A stretch of DNA of 64,000 nucleotides from Prochloraceae cyanobacterium (GCA_030065755.1 JASJDA010000003.1:1-64000), one strand, 5' to 3'; positions 33,627 to 42,362 are shown, counted from the first letter of the stretch. Numbers and translations are program-made. The notes: generated by a model from the sequence alone, not told the origin.

Positions 33627-35126
33627 TTATTTTGATTTTAAAGTTAAATAATTATTAGAAACCGAAGAAGAGGTCAGGGGAAAAGTCACGGTGAAAGTGC
33701 TTCCAACTCCCTGCTGAGAACGTAGAGAAATACTGCCCCCCATTCCTTCAACTAGGGTTTTAACAATTGAAAGACCCAAACCAGTACCCCCAGTAGCGCG
33801 AGAGCGATCGTCGTCAACGCGATAAAAACGCTCGAAAATACGAGCTTGTTGTGCTAAGGGAATGCCAATACCGCGATCGCTAACTTGAATGGCAACTTTT
33901 GCTCCTTGCCGAGCTAATTTGACCGTAACTGGCTCTCGATCGTCGGAGTATTTAACAGCATTGTCAATTAAATTGAGCAGTACTTGTTTGAGGCGATTTA
34001 TATCTGCTTTGACAATCATCGTCTTAGAACTAGATTTCACGTTGACAGTACGATTGCAATATTCTCTCGCCATCCCTACTATTTCTTCGATGAAATCGTT
34101 GAGTACGATAGCCTCTATCTGAAAGTGCATCCTACCACTATCTACTCTTGCTAAATCTAATAAATCTTGCATTAATTGGATAGTGCGATTGGCTTCTGAA
34201 GATGCTATTTCCAGTGCTTCCCGTTGAGGTTGTGTCAAGTTATGACCTCGGCGCAAAGTACTTTGTAAATAGCCAGAAACAATAGTTAGGGGAGTGCGTA
34301 ATTCGTGGGAAACATTGCTGAGTAATTGCTGTTGGTGTTCCCAAGCATCCGAGAGACGAACTAACATTTTCTCGAAGGTTTGTGCCAATTCCTTAACCTC
34401 GCTAGGAGGATTTTCTAAGTCTATGTGCGCTTCTTTGAGATCTTCAGCGGAAATTTTTTCTGTTAGTTTAGAAATCCTCTGCAAAGGTTGAAGAGATCTC
34501 CCCACGTAAATGGCGAGCGCCACTGTTATTCCTGCAATTGACAGCAAGCTGGCTATACTCAAATTGCGTATCAGGCGCAAAAACATGGTTTGATCGCCAG
34601 TGATATCCTGAGCGATATAAAATTTCCCCAGCCTATTTCCTTTGACCTCTAGAGGAGTAGCGCAGAGCAACCAGTAGCGTCCTTCAACTTGCTTTATTTC
34701 GGGAATTGGGGGGACTTGTGTCAGGCTTAATAGATCCCTACCTTTAATCCCCATTTCAATGGGATCCGATTGAGCGAGAACAATACCATCTTGATTTTTT
34801 ATCCACAGTAAAATGTTAGCGGTAGTCCGGCGATCGATGGCTTTTTGCATCGCATTTGGAAGCAAAACCATATCGCTGTAGATTTCTACATCGTGGGGGA
34901 AGCGATCGGCAATGTATTGAATATTTTGCTTGTGAGTAACAACTAGAATATTTTGCATCCTCAAACTCGTCCAGATGGCAACACCTCCTAGTCCGAGTGC
35001 TGAAAGGGTAACAACACCAACCGTTAACCTCATTCGTAAAGAAGACGGATCGATCTGCTTTTTAAATTCACTTATTTTTTTACGCAGATGCGTGAAGAAT
35101 TTCATAATATTTTTGTTAGATGCCAT
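33627..35126 (-). CDS. Membrane sensor histidine kinase
   Basis: The 499-residue protein has a transmembrane helix near 35-52, a periplasmic sensing region to about 185, a second helix near 190-210 (LLSIAGITVALAIYVG) and a HAMP linker. HisKA follows with the phospho-acceptor SHELRTPLTIVSGY near 270, and a HATPase with LLNLIDNAVKYSD, VSDRGIGIP and GTGLGLSIVKTL. The cognate response regulator is not in the window. Its ATG follows directly after the TAA of the cysteine dioxygenase gene, so the two are probably co-transcribed; a sulphur or redox signal is conceivable but unproven. Confidence 0.93.
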   Translation of the reverse strand: MASNKNIMKFFTHLRKKISEFKKQIDPSSLRMRLTVGVVTLSALGLGGVAIWTSLRMQNILVVTHKQNIQYIADRFPHDVEIYSDMVLLPNAMQKAIDRRTTANILLWIKNQDGIVLAQSDPIEMGIKGRDLLSLTQVPPIPEIKQVEGRYWLLCATPLEVKGNRLGKFYIAQDITGDQTMFLRLIRNLSIASLLSIAGITVALAIYVGRSLQPLQRISKLTEKISAEDLKEAHIDLENPPSEVKELAQTFEKMLVRLSDAWEHQQQLLSNVSHELRTPLTIVSGYLQSTLRRGHNLTQPQREALEIASSEANRTIQLMQDLLDLARVDSGRMHFQIEAIVLNDFIEEIVGMAREYCNRTVNVKSSSKTMIVKADINRLKQVLLNLIDNAVKYSDDREPVTVKLARQGAKVAIQVSDRGIGIPLAQQARIFERFYRVDDDRSRATGGTGLGLSIVKTLVEGMGGSISLRSQQGVGSTFTVTFPLTSSSVSNNYLTLKSK

Positions 35127-35738
35127 TTAAAAATTTTTGGCGCTATGATTTTGTATATCGAATTCAAATCGTTGTTGGTAATTTGTTTCGCCGTAAAGAT
35201 TAAAACTAATAGTCGGTTCTTCTGATATTGCTTCTACACTGTGAATAGCATCGGCAGTAAAGCTAATAATATCTCCTGGCAGGAGAATTTTTTCTCCAAC
35301 TTTTTCAATGCGATCTCGATTTTCACGATCGCCACTGCGCTGCCAAAAAGTATTTTTTTCTTCGCCACTAATTAATGCTACTACTCCCCAGGTAGCGTGA
35401 TTGTGTATGGGAGAGACTTTTTTTGGTTCCCAGACTACAGTTTGTACGGTTAAAGGAAAATCGATCTCGTCATATAGCATTAAAACCGACCAACCTGTTT
35501 CGGGATTGGGTTCTCGATATTCACCTTGCAGCCAGTAGGAACTGGTAAGTAAGCGACGCACTAGGGGACGAATTGCTTCGAGACGCTGGCGATCGTCTTC
35601 AACTGTCTCGATAATATCTTCTAAGTCAGTGAGGAAGCGATAGAGTCGATATGGTTTTTCTGACCATTCCCAGTTATTTGGTATCTCACAAGCAATACAG
35701 CTACCGTCATCTTGCACTAACCAATCCGTATTCTCCAT
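35127..35738 (-). CDS. Cysteine dioxygenase family (cupin) protein
   Basis: The 203-residue cupin has the type I cysteine dioxygenase metal motif PIHNHATWGVVALISGEE with two His and, near the end, DAIHSVEAIS with the third His. It would bind Fe(II) and oxidise a thiol such as cysteine or 3-mercaptopropionate to the sulfinate; the exact thiol is not decided by the sequence. The stop codon abuts the start of the sensor kinase. No frame damage is seen. Confidence 0.85.
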   Translation of the reverse strand: MENTDWLVQDDGSCIACEIPNNWEWSEKPYRLYRFLTDLEDIIETVEDDRQRLEAIRPLVRRLLTSSYWLQGEYREPNPETGWSVLMLYDEIDFPLTVQTVVWEPKKVSPIHNHATWGVVALISGEEKNTFWQRSGDRENRDRIEKVGEKILLPGDIISFTADAIHSVEAISEEPTISFNLYGETNYQQRFEFDIQNHSAKNF

Positions 35739-35970
35739 TATCGATCGCCCCTAGCTCAATTTTTGTTGCCTCAATCTTAATTTAGTAGAAAAACATCTGT
35801 TTGAGATGATTTTTACCCTAGCTGCACCTAAATTTTTCCTGAGAAAATAAAGTTTTTAGCCGCGATCGCCTTTTTTAGTCTTAAATATTTTTTAGTCGGT
35901 TCTCAGTGAAAACTCAGTTTAATCTCGTTAAATTAAATATTAGATATCAATTTCTATTTGAGAGATAAAT

Positions 35971-36192
35971 ATGAAAATCAAATCTGTTACTATGCTCGCG
36001 ATCGCTCCTATTTTATCTTTGGCACTTGTAACTGCGTGTACTAACCCCTGTGCTGCTAAAGAAAAACCTGCTGGCGATCGGACAGAAAACCCCTGCGCTG
36101 CTAAAGAAAACCCCTGCGCTGCTAAAGAAAATCCTTGCGCTGCTAAAGAAAACCCTTGCGCTGCTAAAGAAAACCCCTGCGCTGCTAAGTAG
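35971..36192 (+). CDS. Small lipoprotein with NPCAAKE heptapeptide repeats
   Basis: The 73-residue protein starts with a signal peptide and a lipobox (LVTAC, Cys24), so the mature form would be lipid-anchored. After a first NPCAAKEK the mature part holds five nearly perfect heptapeptides ENPCAAK, giving six NPCAAK units in total, encoded by 21-bp tandem repeats from about 36090. One Cys per unit, plus alternating Lys and Glu, suggests metal or haem binding, or redox chemistry at the cell surface. I know similar Cys-Ala-Ala-Lys repeats from predicted small bacterial exported proteins, but no function. A GAGAG ribosome-binding site is present. Confidence 0.75.
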   Translation: MKIKSVTMLAIAPILSLALVTACTNPCAAKEKPAGDRTENPCAAKENPCAAKENPCAAKENPCAAKENPCAAK

Positions 36193-36436
36193 TGGTTTAG
36201 GTATTGGTAAAAATCTGATTTCTTCTAGTTTGAACTTTGTCTGGGTGCGCGATCGAAGTCTTGTCACAACAGACAAAGTTTACTGTTTTAATATCTTAAG
36301 TTTACTGTGTTATTTGTGAATTGACTGCGATCGCCTCAACTTTGCTTGCATAATCTATTTCTTTATATCTACTCCATATATACTTTGAGAGAAAGTAATA
36401 AAATATTAATTACTCAGTAAGACAAAAGTAGAAAAT

Positions 36437-36781
36437 ATGAACTTTGAGGAGCTGAAATTAGAACAATGCAACTTTATTCCTAAAACTAAAACTAATGTAA
36501 TGGAATTACTTGTTGCACAAGAAATAAAAAAGCAAATAGAGCACTATCCCGCACAAATTAAAGAGTATATCAACGAAGTAGAAGTAGCAGCTTATGCTTT
36601 GAATCGTTTACCTCCTCTGTACGCTTCTAGTGAAGAAGGTGTTTACAGACAAAAACAAATCGCACTAAGAGAGTACAGACATCAAATTAGTAATGTCGTA
36701 CGTCAATCTTTGGAAACTGTACAAGCACAACCCCTTAGATTTTCCACGCCTTTAGAAGAAACACGCGAATCAATTGAATAA
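36437..36781 (+). CDS. ComFB-family protein (cyclic dinucleotide receptor family)
   Basis: The 114-residue protein matches ComFB: NVMELLVAQEI near 20, VAAYALNRLPPLYASSEEG near 50-68, QIALREYRHQI near 75, and a closing PLRFSTPLEE. ComFB proteins were named from the Bacillus competence operon. In cyanobacteria members bind cyclic dinucleotides (c-di-GMP or c-di-AMP) and affect cell size, motility or competence. Binding itself cannot be read from the sequence. The gene stands alone between the repeat lipoprotein and fur. Confidence 0.87.
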   Translation: MNFEELKLEQCNFIPKTKTNVMELLVAQEIKKQIEHYPAQIKEYINEVEVAAYALNRLPPLYASSEEGVYRQKQIALREYRHQISNVVRQSLETVQAQPLRFSTPLEETRESIE

Positions 36782-36917
36782 CCCTGGATTAGATGAAGAT
36801 TTTTGGATTTTCCTAGTAGTTTTTGCGATTAATTATCAATTAACTTAATTTGTTGCAGATAAACAGTAATGAGAATTATGATTGTCAATAGATTTAGTTT
36901 ACTGACAGTAGGATAAT

Positions 36918-37451
36918 ATGTCGCCCTTGTCTTCTTATACAGCCGCTTCACTCAAAGCAGAGTTGAACGCACGGGGCTGGCGCATGACACCCCAAAGAGA
37001 AAAAATTCTGCACGTTTTTCAAAATCTTCCTAAAGGTAATCACCTGAGTGCAGAGGAACTCCACAATCTCCTAGAACGCCGAGGAGAATCGATTAGCTTG
37101 TCTACTATTTACCGAAGCGTTAAATTAATGGCGCGCATGGGTATTTTGCGAGAATTGGAGTTAGCCGAAGGACACAAGCATTATGAAGTCAATCAACCCT
37201 ATCCCCACCATCACCATCATTTAGTCTGCATTCAGTGCAACAAGACCCTCGAATTCAACAACGACTCTATATTGAAACACAGTCTCAAACAGTGCGAAAA
37301 AGAAGGATTTCAGCTTATTGACTGCCAACTTACCGTTATGGCTATTTGTCCGGAAGCTTTGCGCATGGGATGGCCTTCTGGTCTCCCCAGTAATTGGTCT
37401 TGCAGTCGTTCTATTTCACAAAGCGAACCTTTAGAACAAGAAGAAGAATAA
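36918..37451 (+). CDS. fur: Ferric uptake regulator, FurA-like
   Basis: The 177-residue protein matches cyanobacterial FurA along its length: SLKAELNARGWRMTPQREKIL, STIYRSVKLMARMGILREL, and the HHHHHLVCIQCNKTLEF metal site around 94-110, each cited as short landmarks. FurA represses iron uptake and other genes when iron is replete and binds haem. The first CxxC (CIQC) is present. The position of the second reads CPEAL, so one Cys of the usual CPxC is lost, and the tail is about 25 residues longer and hydrophobic/acidic. Iron regulation of the neighbours is not shown. Confidence 0.92.
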   Translation: MSPLSSYTAASLKAELNARGWRMTPQREKILHVFQNLPKGNHLSAEELHNLLERRGESISLSTIYRSVKLMARMGILRELELAEGHKHYEVNQPYPHHHHHLVCIQCNKTLEFNNDSILKHSLKQCEKEGFQLIDCQLTVMAICPEALRMGWPSGLPSNWSCSRSISQSEPLEQEEE

Positions 37452-37554
37452 ATTTTATTTGCAATCTGCTTGTCTTACGGTCTGTCAAAATTCTTCAAAA
37501 TTCTAAAGATTTCTCTTTAATTTACAAAAGTCAATAACAAAGAAATAAAGGATT

Positions 37555-37995
37555 TCAAGAAGAAGTAGCAATTTTAAAACCTAGTGCTTTTTTCTTCATA
37601 GTTTGAAAAATATTGTAAAATCCATTAGCACGGGAAGGTGTGAGACTTACCTTAAGACCAGTTTCTTCAATAAAATCGGGGGTTACTTGCAAGATTTCTT
37701 CTGGGGTTAAACCATTAAGTCCTTCTATTAATAAAGCGACTAAACCTTTAACCAACTGAGCGTCGGAGTCTCCTTTGTACAATATTTTTCCATCTTCGAG
37801 ATCGGCAGTAATATAAACCTGAGAAACGCAGCCATTAACTTTATTTTCTGGTGTTTTGAATTCTTGCGGCATTTCTTGAAGTTTTTTGGCATACCACAGT
37901 AGTTGTTCGTAACGTTGCTTGGGATTTGAGCGACGTTTGAAACGTTGGACAATGCGATCGAGGTTTGGAGGTAGAGGTGTTGCAGCAGATGACAT
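37555..37995 (-). CDS. sufE: SufE-family sulfur acceptor
   Basis: The 146-residue protein accepts persulfide sulfur from the desulfurase SufS and passes it to the Fe-S scaffold. The catalytic Cys is in KVNGCVSQVYI near 53. LVKGLVALLIEGLNGLTPEEIL near 85-105 and SLTPSRANGF near 120 are conserved SufE features. Length is normal. It converges with fur. Confidence 0.93.
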   Translation of the reverse strand: MSSAATPLPPNLDRIVQRFKRRSNPKQRYEQLLWYAKKLQEMPQEFKTPENKVNGCVSQVYITADLEDGKILYKGDSDAQLVKGLVALLIEGLNGLTPEEILQVTPDFIEETGLKVSLTPSRANGFYNIFQTMKKKALGFKIATSS

Positions 37996-38215
37996 AATCT
38001 AGGTTTAATCTGGAAAATGTTTGTCAGTAATTGCTTTTCTTAATAGTGAAAAACCTGGGAACAATGTTCTGGTATTTTCAACGGCGAGGGTTGTTCGCAA
38101 ACTAAAATTCTGACATACATATATTACCATAAAAAACTGCTATTTTAGTAGTCCAGTGGCTTATTTTTCTTGTCTTATAAATTTCGAGCATAAAGCAAAT
38201 AGAAAAATTTAAAAA

Positions 38216-38677
38216 TCAAATTAGTTTAAATTCTTTAAGGGCTGGTAAAAAATTAAGATTTTCATGTTTAGAGCGACTGAGTTTAATTAAAGCAAAACGC
38301 TGAAGGTCATTCAACTTAAACCATTGTTCTGATGTAATTTGACAATTAAATTCAAGAGCTTTTTCTCGTACTTCGTTAGGAATAATTAGATGGTTTTTCC
38401 AAGGTGGTAAAGGGTTGATTTCAATATTTTTAGCTATTTCTCCGGTATATTTTTGGACTAAGTTTTGCAGTAATTCGCGATAATTATTTATTTCTAAATT
38501 ACTTTGACAAGGTTGTTTGACAAGAATAAGGCGTTCTTGTTGGCTAAATTTATTCCAGTGCGTTAATTTTAATTTAATCCCACAAGTATCTAATTTTAAA
38601 CGAACAATCATAGGAATACAATGTAGAGAATCGACAAAATCAGACTCGAATTTAAAAAAATCGCTATTTTGATTCAT
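38216..38677 (-). CDS. Nitrate reductase-associated protein
   Basis: The 153-residue protein fits the cyanobacterial 'nitrate reductase associated' family: FKFESDFVDSLHCIPMIVR at the start, WNKFSQQERLILV near 50 and EQWFKLNDLQRFALIKLSR near the end (landmarks). The family is usually encoded beside nitrate assimilation or molybdenum cofactor genes; here mobA lies 25 bp upstream on the same strand. The biochemical role is not known. Confidence 0.85.
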   Translation of the reverse strand: MNQNSDFFKFESDFVDSLHCIPMIVRLKLDTCGIKLKLTHWNKFSQQERLILVKQPCQSNLEINNYRELLQNLVQKYTGEIAKNIEINPLPPWKNHLIIPNEVREKALEFNCQITSEQWFKLNDLQRFALIKLSRSKHENLNFLPALKEFKLI

Positions 38678-38702
38678 AATCTTAAAATTGACAACTTAAA
38701 AT

Positions 38703-39311
38703 TTAATCTATTGTTTCTTGCTTTAAGTCAGAAGAAGTATTACAATTCCACAGCATTAAATTTTCTTCAGAAGACATAAATATTGGTTTGACGGATACAG
38801 ATGACAACCAAACTTGAAAAGAATTACCCCCTCGATCGATAAATTTTTCTAAGTCGGATAAAATTTTTGGGCGGTAAAAAGCGCATAAAGGTTCCCATTG
38901 ACGATCTTTATTTTGAGGTACTAAAGCCACGATATTAGCTGGAAGCCCGTCTAAGTATTGTATCCAACTTTGCAGAATTTCTACTTGCAATTTAGGTAAA
39001 TCGCAAGCAAGAAGTAAAATCCAATCGAAATAGGAAACGCGATTTATTTGAGATAGTCCCTCAGCAAAAGCGATTATTGGTCCTCGACCCTGGCTAGACT
39101 CTTCGAGAAAAAAATAATCCTGTTTTAAGATAGTTTGATATTGAGTAACTCTAGGAGTAATAATATAAACGCGATCGCAACAAATATTCGCGGTAGAACA
39201 AACGCGATCGAGCATGGGAATACCTTTCCAGGGAATTAAGGCTTTATCTCGACCCATGCGCGAACTTTTCCCTCCGGCTAAAACCAGTGCTGCTATTTTT
39301 GTTTCCATCAT
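38703..39311 (-). CDS. mobA: Molybdenum cofactor guanylyltransferase
   Basis: The 202-residue nucleotidyltransferase joins GMP to molybdopterin, forming the bis-MGD type cofactor used by nitrate reductase. The P-loop-like signature LVLAGGKSSRMGRDKALIPW is at the start (LAGGKSSRMGRDK cited), with the metal-binding LLACDLPKL near 94 and PLCAFYRPK near 150. It forms a pair with the nitrate reductase-associated gene, pointing to nitrate use by this organism. Confidence 0.92.
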   Translation of the reverse strand: MMETKIAALVLAGGKSSRMGRDKALIPWKGIPMLDRVCSTANICCDRVYIITPRVTQYQTILKQDYFFLEESSQGRGPIIAFAEGLSQINRVSYFDWILLLACDLPKLQVEILQSWIQYLDGLPANIVALVPQNKDRQWEPLCAFYRPKILSDLEKFIDRGGNSFQVWLSSVSVKPIFMSSEENLMLWNCNTSSDLKQETID

Positions 39312-39393
39312 TGCTTTTTATGGAACAAAGAAGAAGCCGAGCGGATTGACTGAGAAAAGTCCACTGTGCTGGAATTAAAAAAGATCGCCAAAG

Positions 39394-39714
39394 TCACCAA
39401 ATATCGCCAAAGTCAGCGAATGGTAACGAATCACCAAAATCGCCAAATCCAGGACCGATTAGATCGCCAAAGTCACTAAATGGTAACGAATCGCCAAAAT
39501 CTCCCCAAAATGCTAGTAAATATTCTTCTAACTCTGCTTGAGAATTAAGTGATGCTTGTTGGTGTTTTTCGCGAAGTTTTTCATGAATGGTTACCAGACG
39601 CTCTGAAATAGTTTTCTTCGGCGATGAAATTTTAGCCTCAGCAACAGCAGGATTAACTGTTGCTAGAGCCATTAATATTCCTAAATAGCCAAGCTTGGTG
39701 TTGACTTTTATCAT
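39394..39714 (-). CDS. grrA: GrrA-type RiPP precursor with W/F-x-D repeats
   Basis: The 106-residue precursor has a leader beginning with a signal-like stretch (LGILMALATVNPAVAEA) and then a helical ISERLVTIHEKLREKH, followed by a core of about 38 residues. The core holds eight aromatic-x-Asp motifs: WGD, FGD, FSD, FGD, then FGD, FGD, FAD, FGD, in two near-identical 20-residue units. Such motifs are the substrate of cyclophane (triceptide) forming radical SAM enzymes. GrrA cores are normally Gly-rich with scattered aromatics; this one is Phe/Asp-rich. The maturase gene lies 188 bp upstream on the same strand. The pattern continues in another frame beyond the TGA to a TAA at 39375. Confidence 0.85.
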   Translation of the reverse strand: MIKVNTKLGYLGILMALATVNPAVAEAKISSPKKTISERLVTIHEKLREKHQQASLNSQAELEEYLLAFWGDFGDSLPFSDFGDLIGPGFGDFGDSLPFADFGDIW

Positions 39715-39747
39715 TAAATATCCTCAACTAAGACAAATTGGTTAAAA

Positions 39748-39779
39748 CAGTTATCAGTTATCAGTTATCAGTTATCAGG
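39748..39779. repeat. CAGTTAT heptamer run between grrM and grrA
   Basis: Four tandem CAGTTAT units lie just upstream of grrA on the minus strand, within the 188-bp gap to grrM. A degenerate CCCTGTT run follows at 39855-39890. Both belong to the cyanobacterial heptamer class. Confidence 0.8.
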
Positions 39780-39902
39780 TCTCCGTAACCCATTGTTTGG
39801 GAGAGAAAACGGAACAGCCTTACTTACTTGTTATTTTCCCCAAAAAACCTACTCTTGCCTGTTCCCTGTTGCCTTTTCCCTCTCCCTTCGGGAGATAACT
39901 GT

Positions 39903-41099
39903 TCAATGTTCGCTGATAACTGTTAATCCTAAGCGGCTTTCTAAGTTTTGTAAAATTATATCAGCAATTATCTGTTTGTTATATTGACAAGCCATTGTTT
40001 GCGAACAGCTAAAAGTGTTATTTTCCCAATATTTATTACTGGGCGCACCTCCACCACAGAGACAGAAATACTCGCAGGTTTCCTGACATTCCCTTACTCC
40101 CTTATTAATATCATGATAGAGTCTTTGAAATTTATGACTTTGACAAACTGACTCTAAAGAATCTACTCTAAGGTTGCCCAGCACAAAATCACCATATTGT
40201 TCGCTTTTCATTGCCAGTAATTCTGGGGAAAATGTCGAAAAATTACCTTGGCTGTCGATACTAACAATAGAGAAAGGATGACACAACTCATTTTTTATTC
40301 TTTGTTTACCCGAGAGAATCAAAGAACTGATTTGCTCGAACTCTCGAACTTGAAATTCACCTTTAGTTGCTACTGTTAACTCCCAAAACCTCTGAAAAAA
40401 TGCTCTAATCCGCTCTGCTTGATGAGATGAATTTAAGGAAGAATTACGATGAATTCCTTCAATTTCTTCGATATTAAATGCTACTTTATTAATGCCATTA
40501 TCTCGGAAAAAATTAAAAATTTCATCGGGATAATCGAGAGAATTTGCCGTCAAGACAGCAATGATTTGAAAATCTACTTCATTTTTTTTCAGTAACTCAA
40601 TTCCTCTCATCGTTCCGGCATGAGTTCCTAACCCCGTTCGAGTCTTGCGATGGGCATCATGAATAAAATCAGGTCCATCTAAGCTAACCCCAACTTTAAA
40701 AGGATATTGTTGGAAAAAATCACACCACGCTTGGTTAATTAATAGTCCATTAGTTTGCACAGAATAAACTATTTTAGTATTGTCAGAACAGATTTGAAGC
40801 TGTAAGTTATCAATAATCTGTAAAGCTTTTTGGTAAAAGCTCAGAGGAACAGTAAGAGGCTCGCCAGCGTGCCAACAAACGGTAAATTTTTTCCTCATCC
40901 AAGAACTAGTTAGTATTCTTTGGAAAATTGGACTAATTAGCTCCAAAGATAGTTGGTGTTTTGATTGGCGGTCTGGTAAATAACAGTAATCGCAATCTAA
41001 GTTACAGTAAGATGATGCCTGAATAATGACCAAGCGAATCGAGCCAAATGACGAGATTTCTTTCTCATTTAATAACTCTTCAGTAGACTGTACGCTCAT
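39903..41099 (-). CDS. grrM: GrrM-type radical SAM/SPASM cyclophane maturase
   Basis: The 398-residue enzyme has the radical SAM cluster motif SYCNLDCDYCYLP (CxxxCxxC) near 32-43 and a C-terminal SPASM region with CQETCEYFCLCGGGAPSNKYW and a later Cys pair, which hold the auxiliary clusters. WHAGEPLTVP near 75 and VSLDGPDFIHDAHR near 135 are peptide-maturase features. It should form C-C links between an aromatic ring and the residue two positions on in the precursor. The stop of grrP lies 2 bp upstream, so the two are coupled. Confidence 0.9.
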   Translation of the reverse strand: MSVQSTEELLNEKEISSFGSIRLVIIQASSYCNLDCDYCYLPDRQSKHQLSLELISPIFQRILTSSWMRKKFTVCWHAGEPLTVPLSFYQKALQIIDNLQLQICSDNTKIVYSVQTNGLLINQAWCDFFQQYPFKVGVSLDGPDFIHDAHRKTRTGLGTHAGTMRGIELLKKNEVDFQIIAVLTANSLDYPDEIFNFFRDNGINKVAFNIEEIEGIHRNSSLNSSHQAERIRAFFQRFWELTVATKGEFQVREFEQISSLILSGKQRIKNELCHPFSIVSIDSQGNFSTFSPELLAMKSEQYGDFVLGNLRVDSLESVCQSHKFQRLYHDINKGVRECQETCEYFCLCGGGAPSNKYWENNTFSCSQTMACQYNKQIIADIILQNLESRLGLTVISEH

Positions 41100-41101
41100 T
41101 A

Positions 41102-42016
41102 TTAAAATGCTGTCTTAGGTATTCTTTCCACTGAATCAACAATGCCTTGGAAATGATTGGTAAGGACTTCTTGAGAATAAGGAACAACGCCAGATTCTCC
41201 AAACCATCCATCAAACATTTGCTTAAATTCAGGGTCTTCAATAAGATATCCTTGAATCGCCCTTAAAATACTATAATTAACAAAATCTCGCCAGTTAGAA
41301 TCATTTTCTCGTAGCAAGCAGGCGTAGGATTCGCGACTAATTAGATCGTCTGGCGGGACAATTTCCCAAGTATCTGGTTTAGTGGCTCTTTGTTTGAGTG
41401 CCTCCAGAAGAATTCCATCACCAGCATAGACATCAATTTTTCCCTGTTGTAGTTGAGAGAAACCATCCTTACCATTTGCCACAGTAACCAAATTTAGTCG
41501 AGTGTCAAGAACTTTGAGAACATTTTCAGTGGTTGTATTTCGCTCAACCCCAATGCGCAGAGAACGCAAATCTTTTAGAGAATCCAACTTGGTTCCTTTT
41601 TTTACCAATAATTGAGTTCCAGTGACAAAATAACTGAGGGAAAAATCCACATATTTTTCTCGATTCCAAGTAAAGGTAGTCGGACCGCAGGAAATATCAA
41701 CTTTGCCATCCATAACCAAATCAAAACGATTTTGCGTATTGACTTCTATTAATTCCAGCTTGAGGGGCTTTTTTAAGGCTTTTTCTAGTTGGCTTTTTAC
41801 AACTGTCATCATGTCAATTCCGTAGCCTACCCATTTCCCCTTTTCATTGACATAACCAAAGGGTTCGGCATCCTTCCAAGCACCTGCTCTTATAACTCCC
41901 GTGCGCTTAATACGCTCTATAGTAGTTTCTGCGAGACTGGAGGATTGTAGAAAAATACTGAAGACAAATGCTAAAAAGCCAATATAGAAAAATTTGTGGT
42001 TAAAGATTCTGTTCAA
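41102..42016 (-). CDS. grrP: GrrP-type periplasmic substrate-binding-like protein
   Basis: I chose the TTG at 42016 because AGGAG stands 8 nt upstream and it gives a clean Sec signal peptide (NRIFNHKFFYIGFLAFVFSI, then SSSLAE); 304 residues. The frame is open for 52 codons more, to 42172, with no signal-like N-terminus. The mature part is a family 3 solute-binding fold: GVIRAGAWKDAEPFGYVNEKG, VGYGIDMMTVVK, SCGPTTFTWNREKYVDFS and VYAGDGILLEAL as landmarks. No permease or ATPase is nearby, so this is the orphan binding protein typical of Grr loci, which may bind or escort the peptide. Confidence 0.85.
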   Translation of the reverse strand: MNRIFNHKFFYIGFLAFVFSIFLQSSSLAETTIERIKRTGVIRAGAWKDAEPFGYVNEKGKWVGYGIDMMTVVKSQLEKALKKPLKLELIEVNTQNRFDLVMDGKVDISCGPTTFTWNREKYVDFSLSYFVTGTQLLVKKGTKLDSLKDLRSLRIGVERNTTTENVLKVLDTRLNLVTVANGKDGFSQLQQGKIDVYAGDGILLEALKQRATKPDTWEIVPPDDLISRESYACLLRENDSNWRDFVNYSILRAIQGYLIEDPEFKQMFDGWFGESGVVPYSQEVLTNHFQGIVDSVERIPKTAF

Positions 42017-42285
42017 TATTTTAACTCCTGAAACACTATTATTTTTCGTTTTTGACAGAGTATCTATTTCTCTAGAAATCCTTCTAGCTGTAAGATAACG
42101 ATTGCGAAACAGAAGGGCATTAATTGTTTTTGAAGCTAGTAAAAAATTTCCTTTGCTTGACATAAAATGCAATTAACAACCCTTACTCCATCCGCGCTCC
42201 AAACTATTATCAGAAGGGAAATGAATATTCATCTTCATTACTATACCATCCGTCTTCATCTTTCTCCCTCTAATTATGTTGTTAT

Positions 42286-42362
42286 GCCAATTCTCGAAAA
42301 TAATGAGAGACTTAGGAGAAGGTTAGGGAACAGGGAACAGGGAAGACAGGAATTTGAGCAGA
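42286..42362 (+). repeat. MITE fragment, left-end part
   Basis: GCCAATTCTCGAAAATAATG matches the left end of the MITE at 3650, followed by GGGAACA heptamers and a segment reading GGAATTTGAGC as in the full element, after which similarity stops. No right end is present on this side. Confidence 0.7.

Noticed and set aside
36050-36319. Overlapping ORF with LLKKTPA repeats
   Set aside because: It is the +1 frame of the NPCAAKE repeat DNA; the tandem DNA makes any frame look repetitive. The lipoprotein frame has start, signal peptide and lipobox.
42017-42172. N-terminal extension of GrrP
   Set aside because: It would bury the signal peptide 50 residues inside; the TTG with AGGAG at 42016 gives a normal exported protein.
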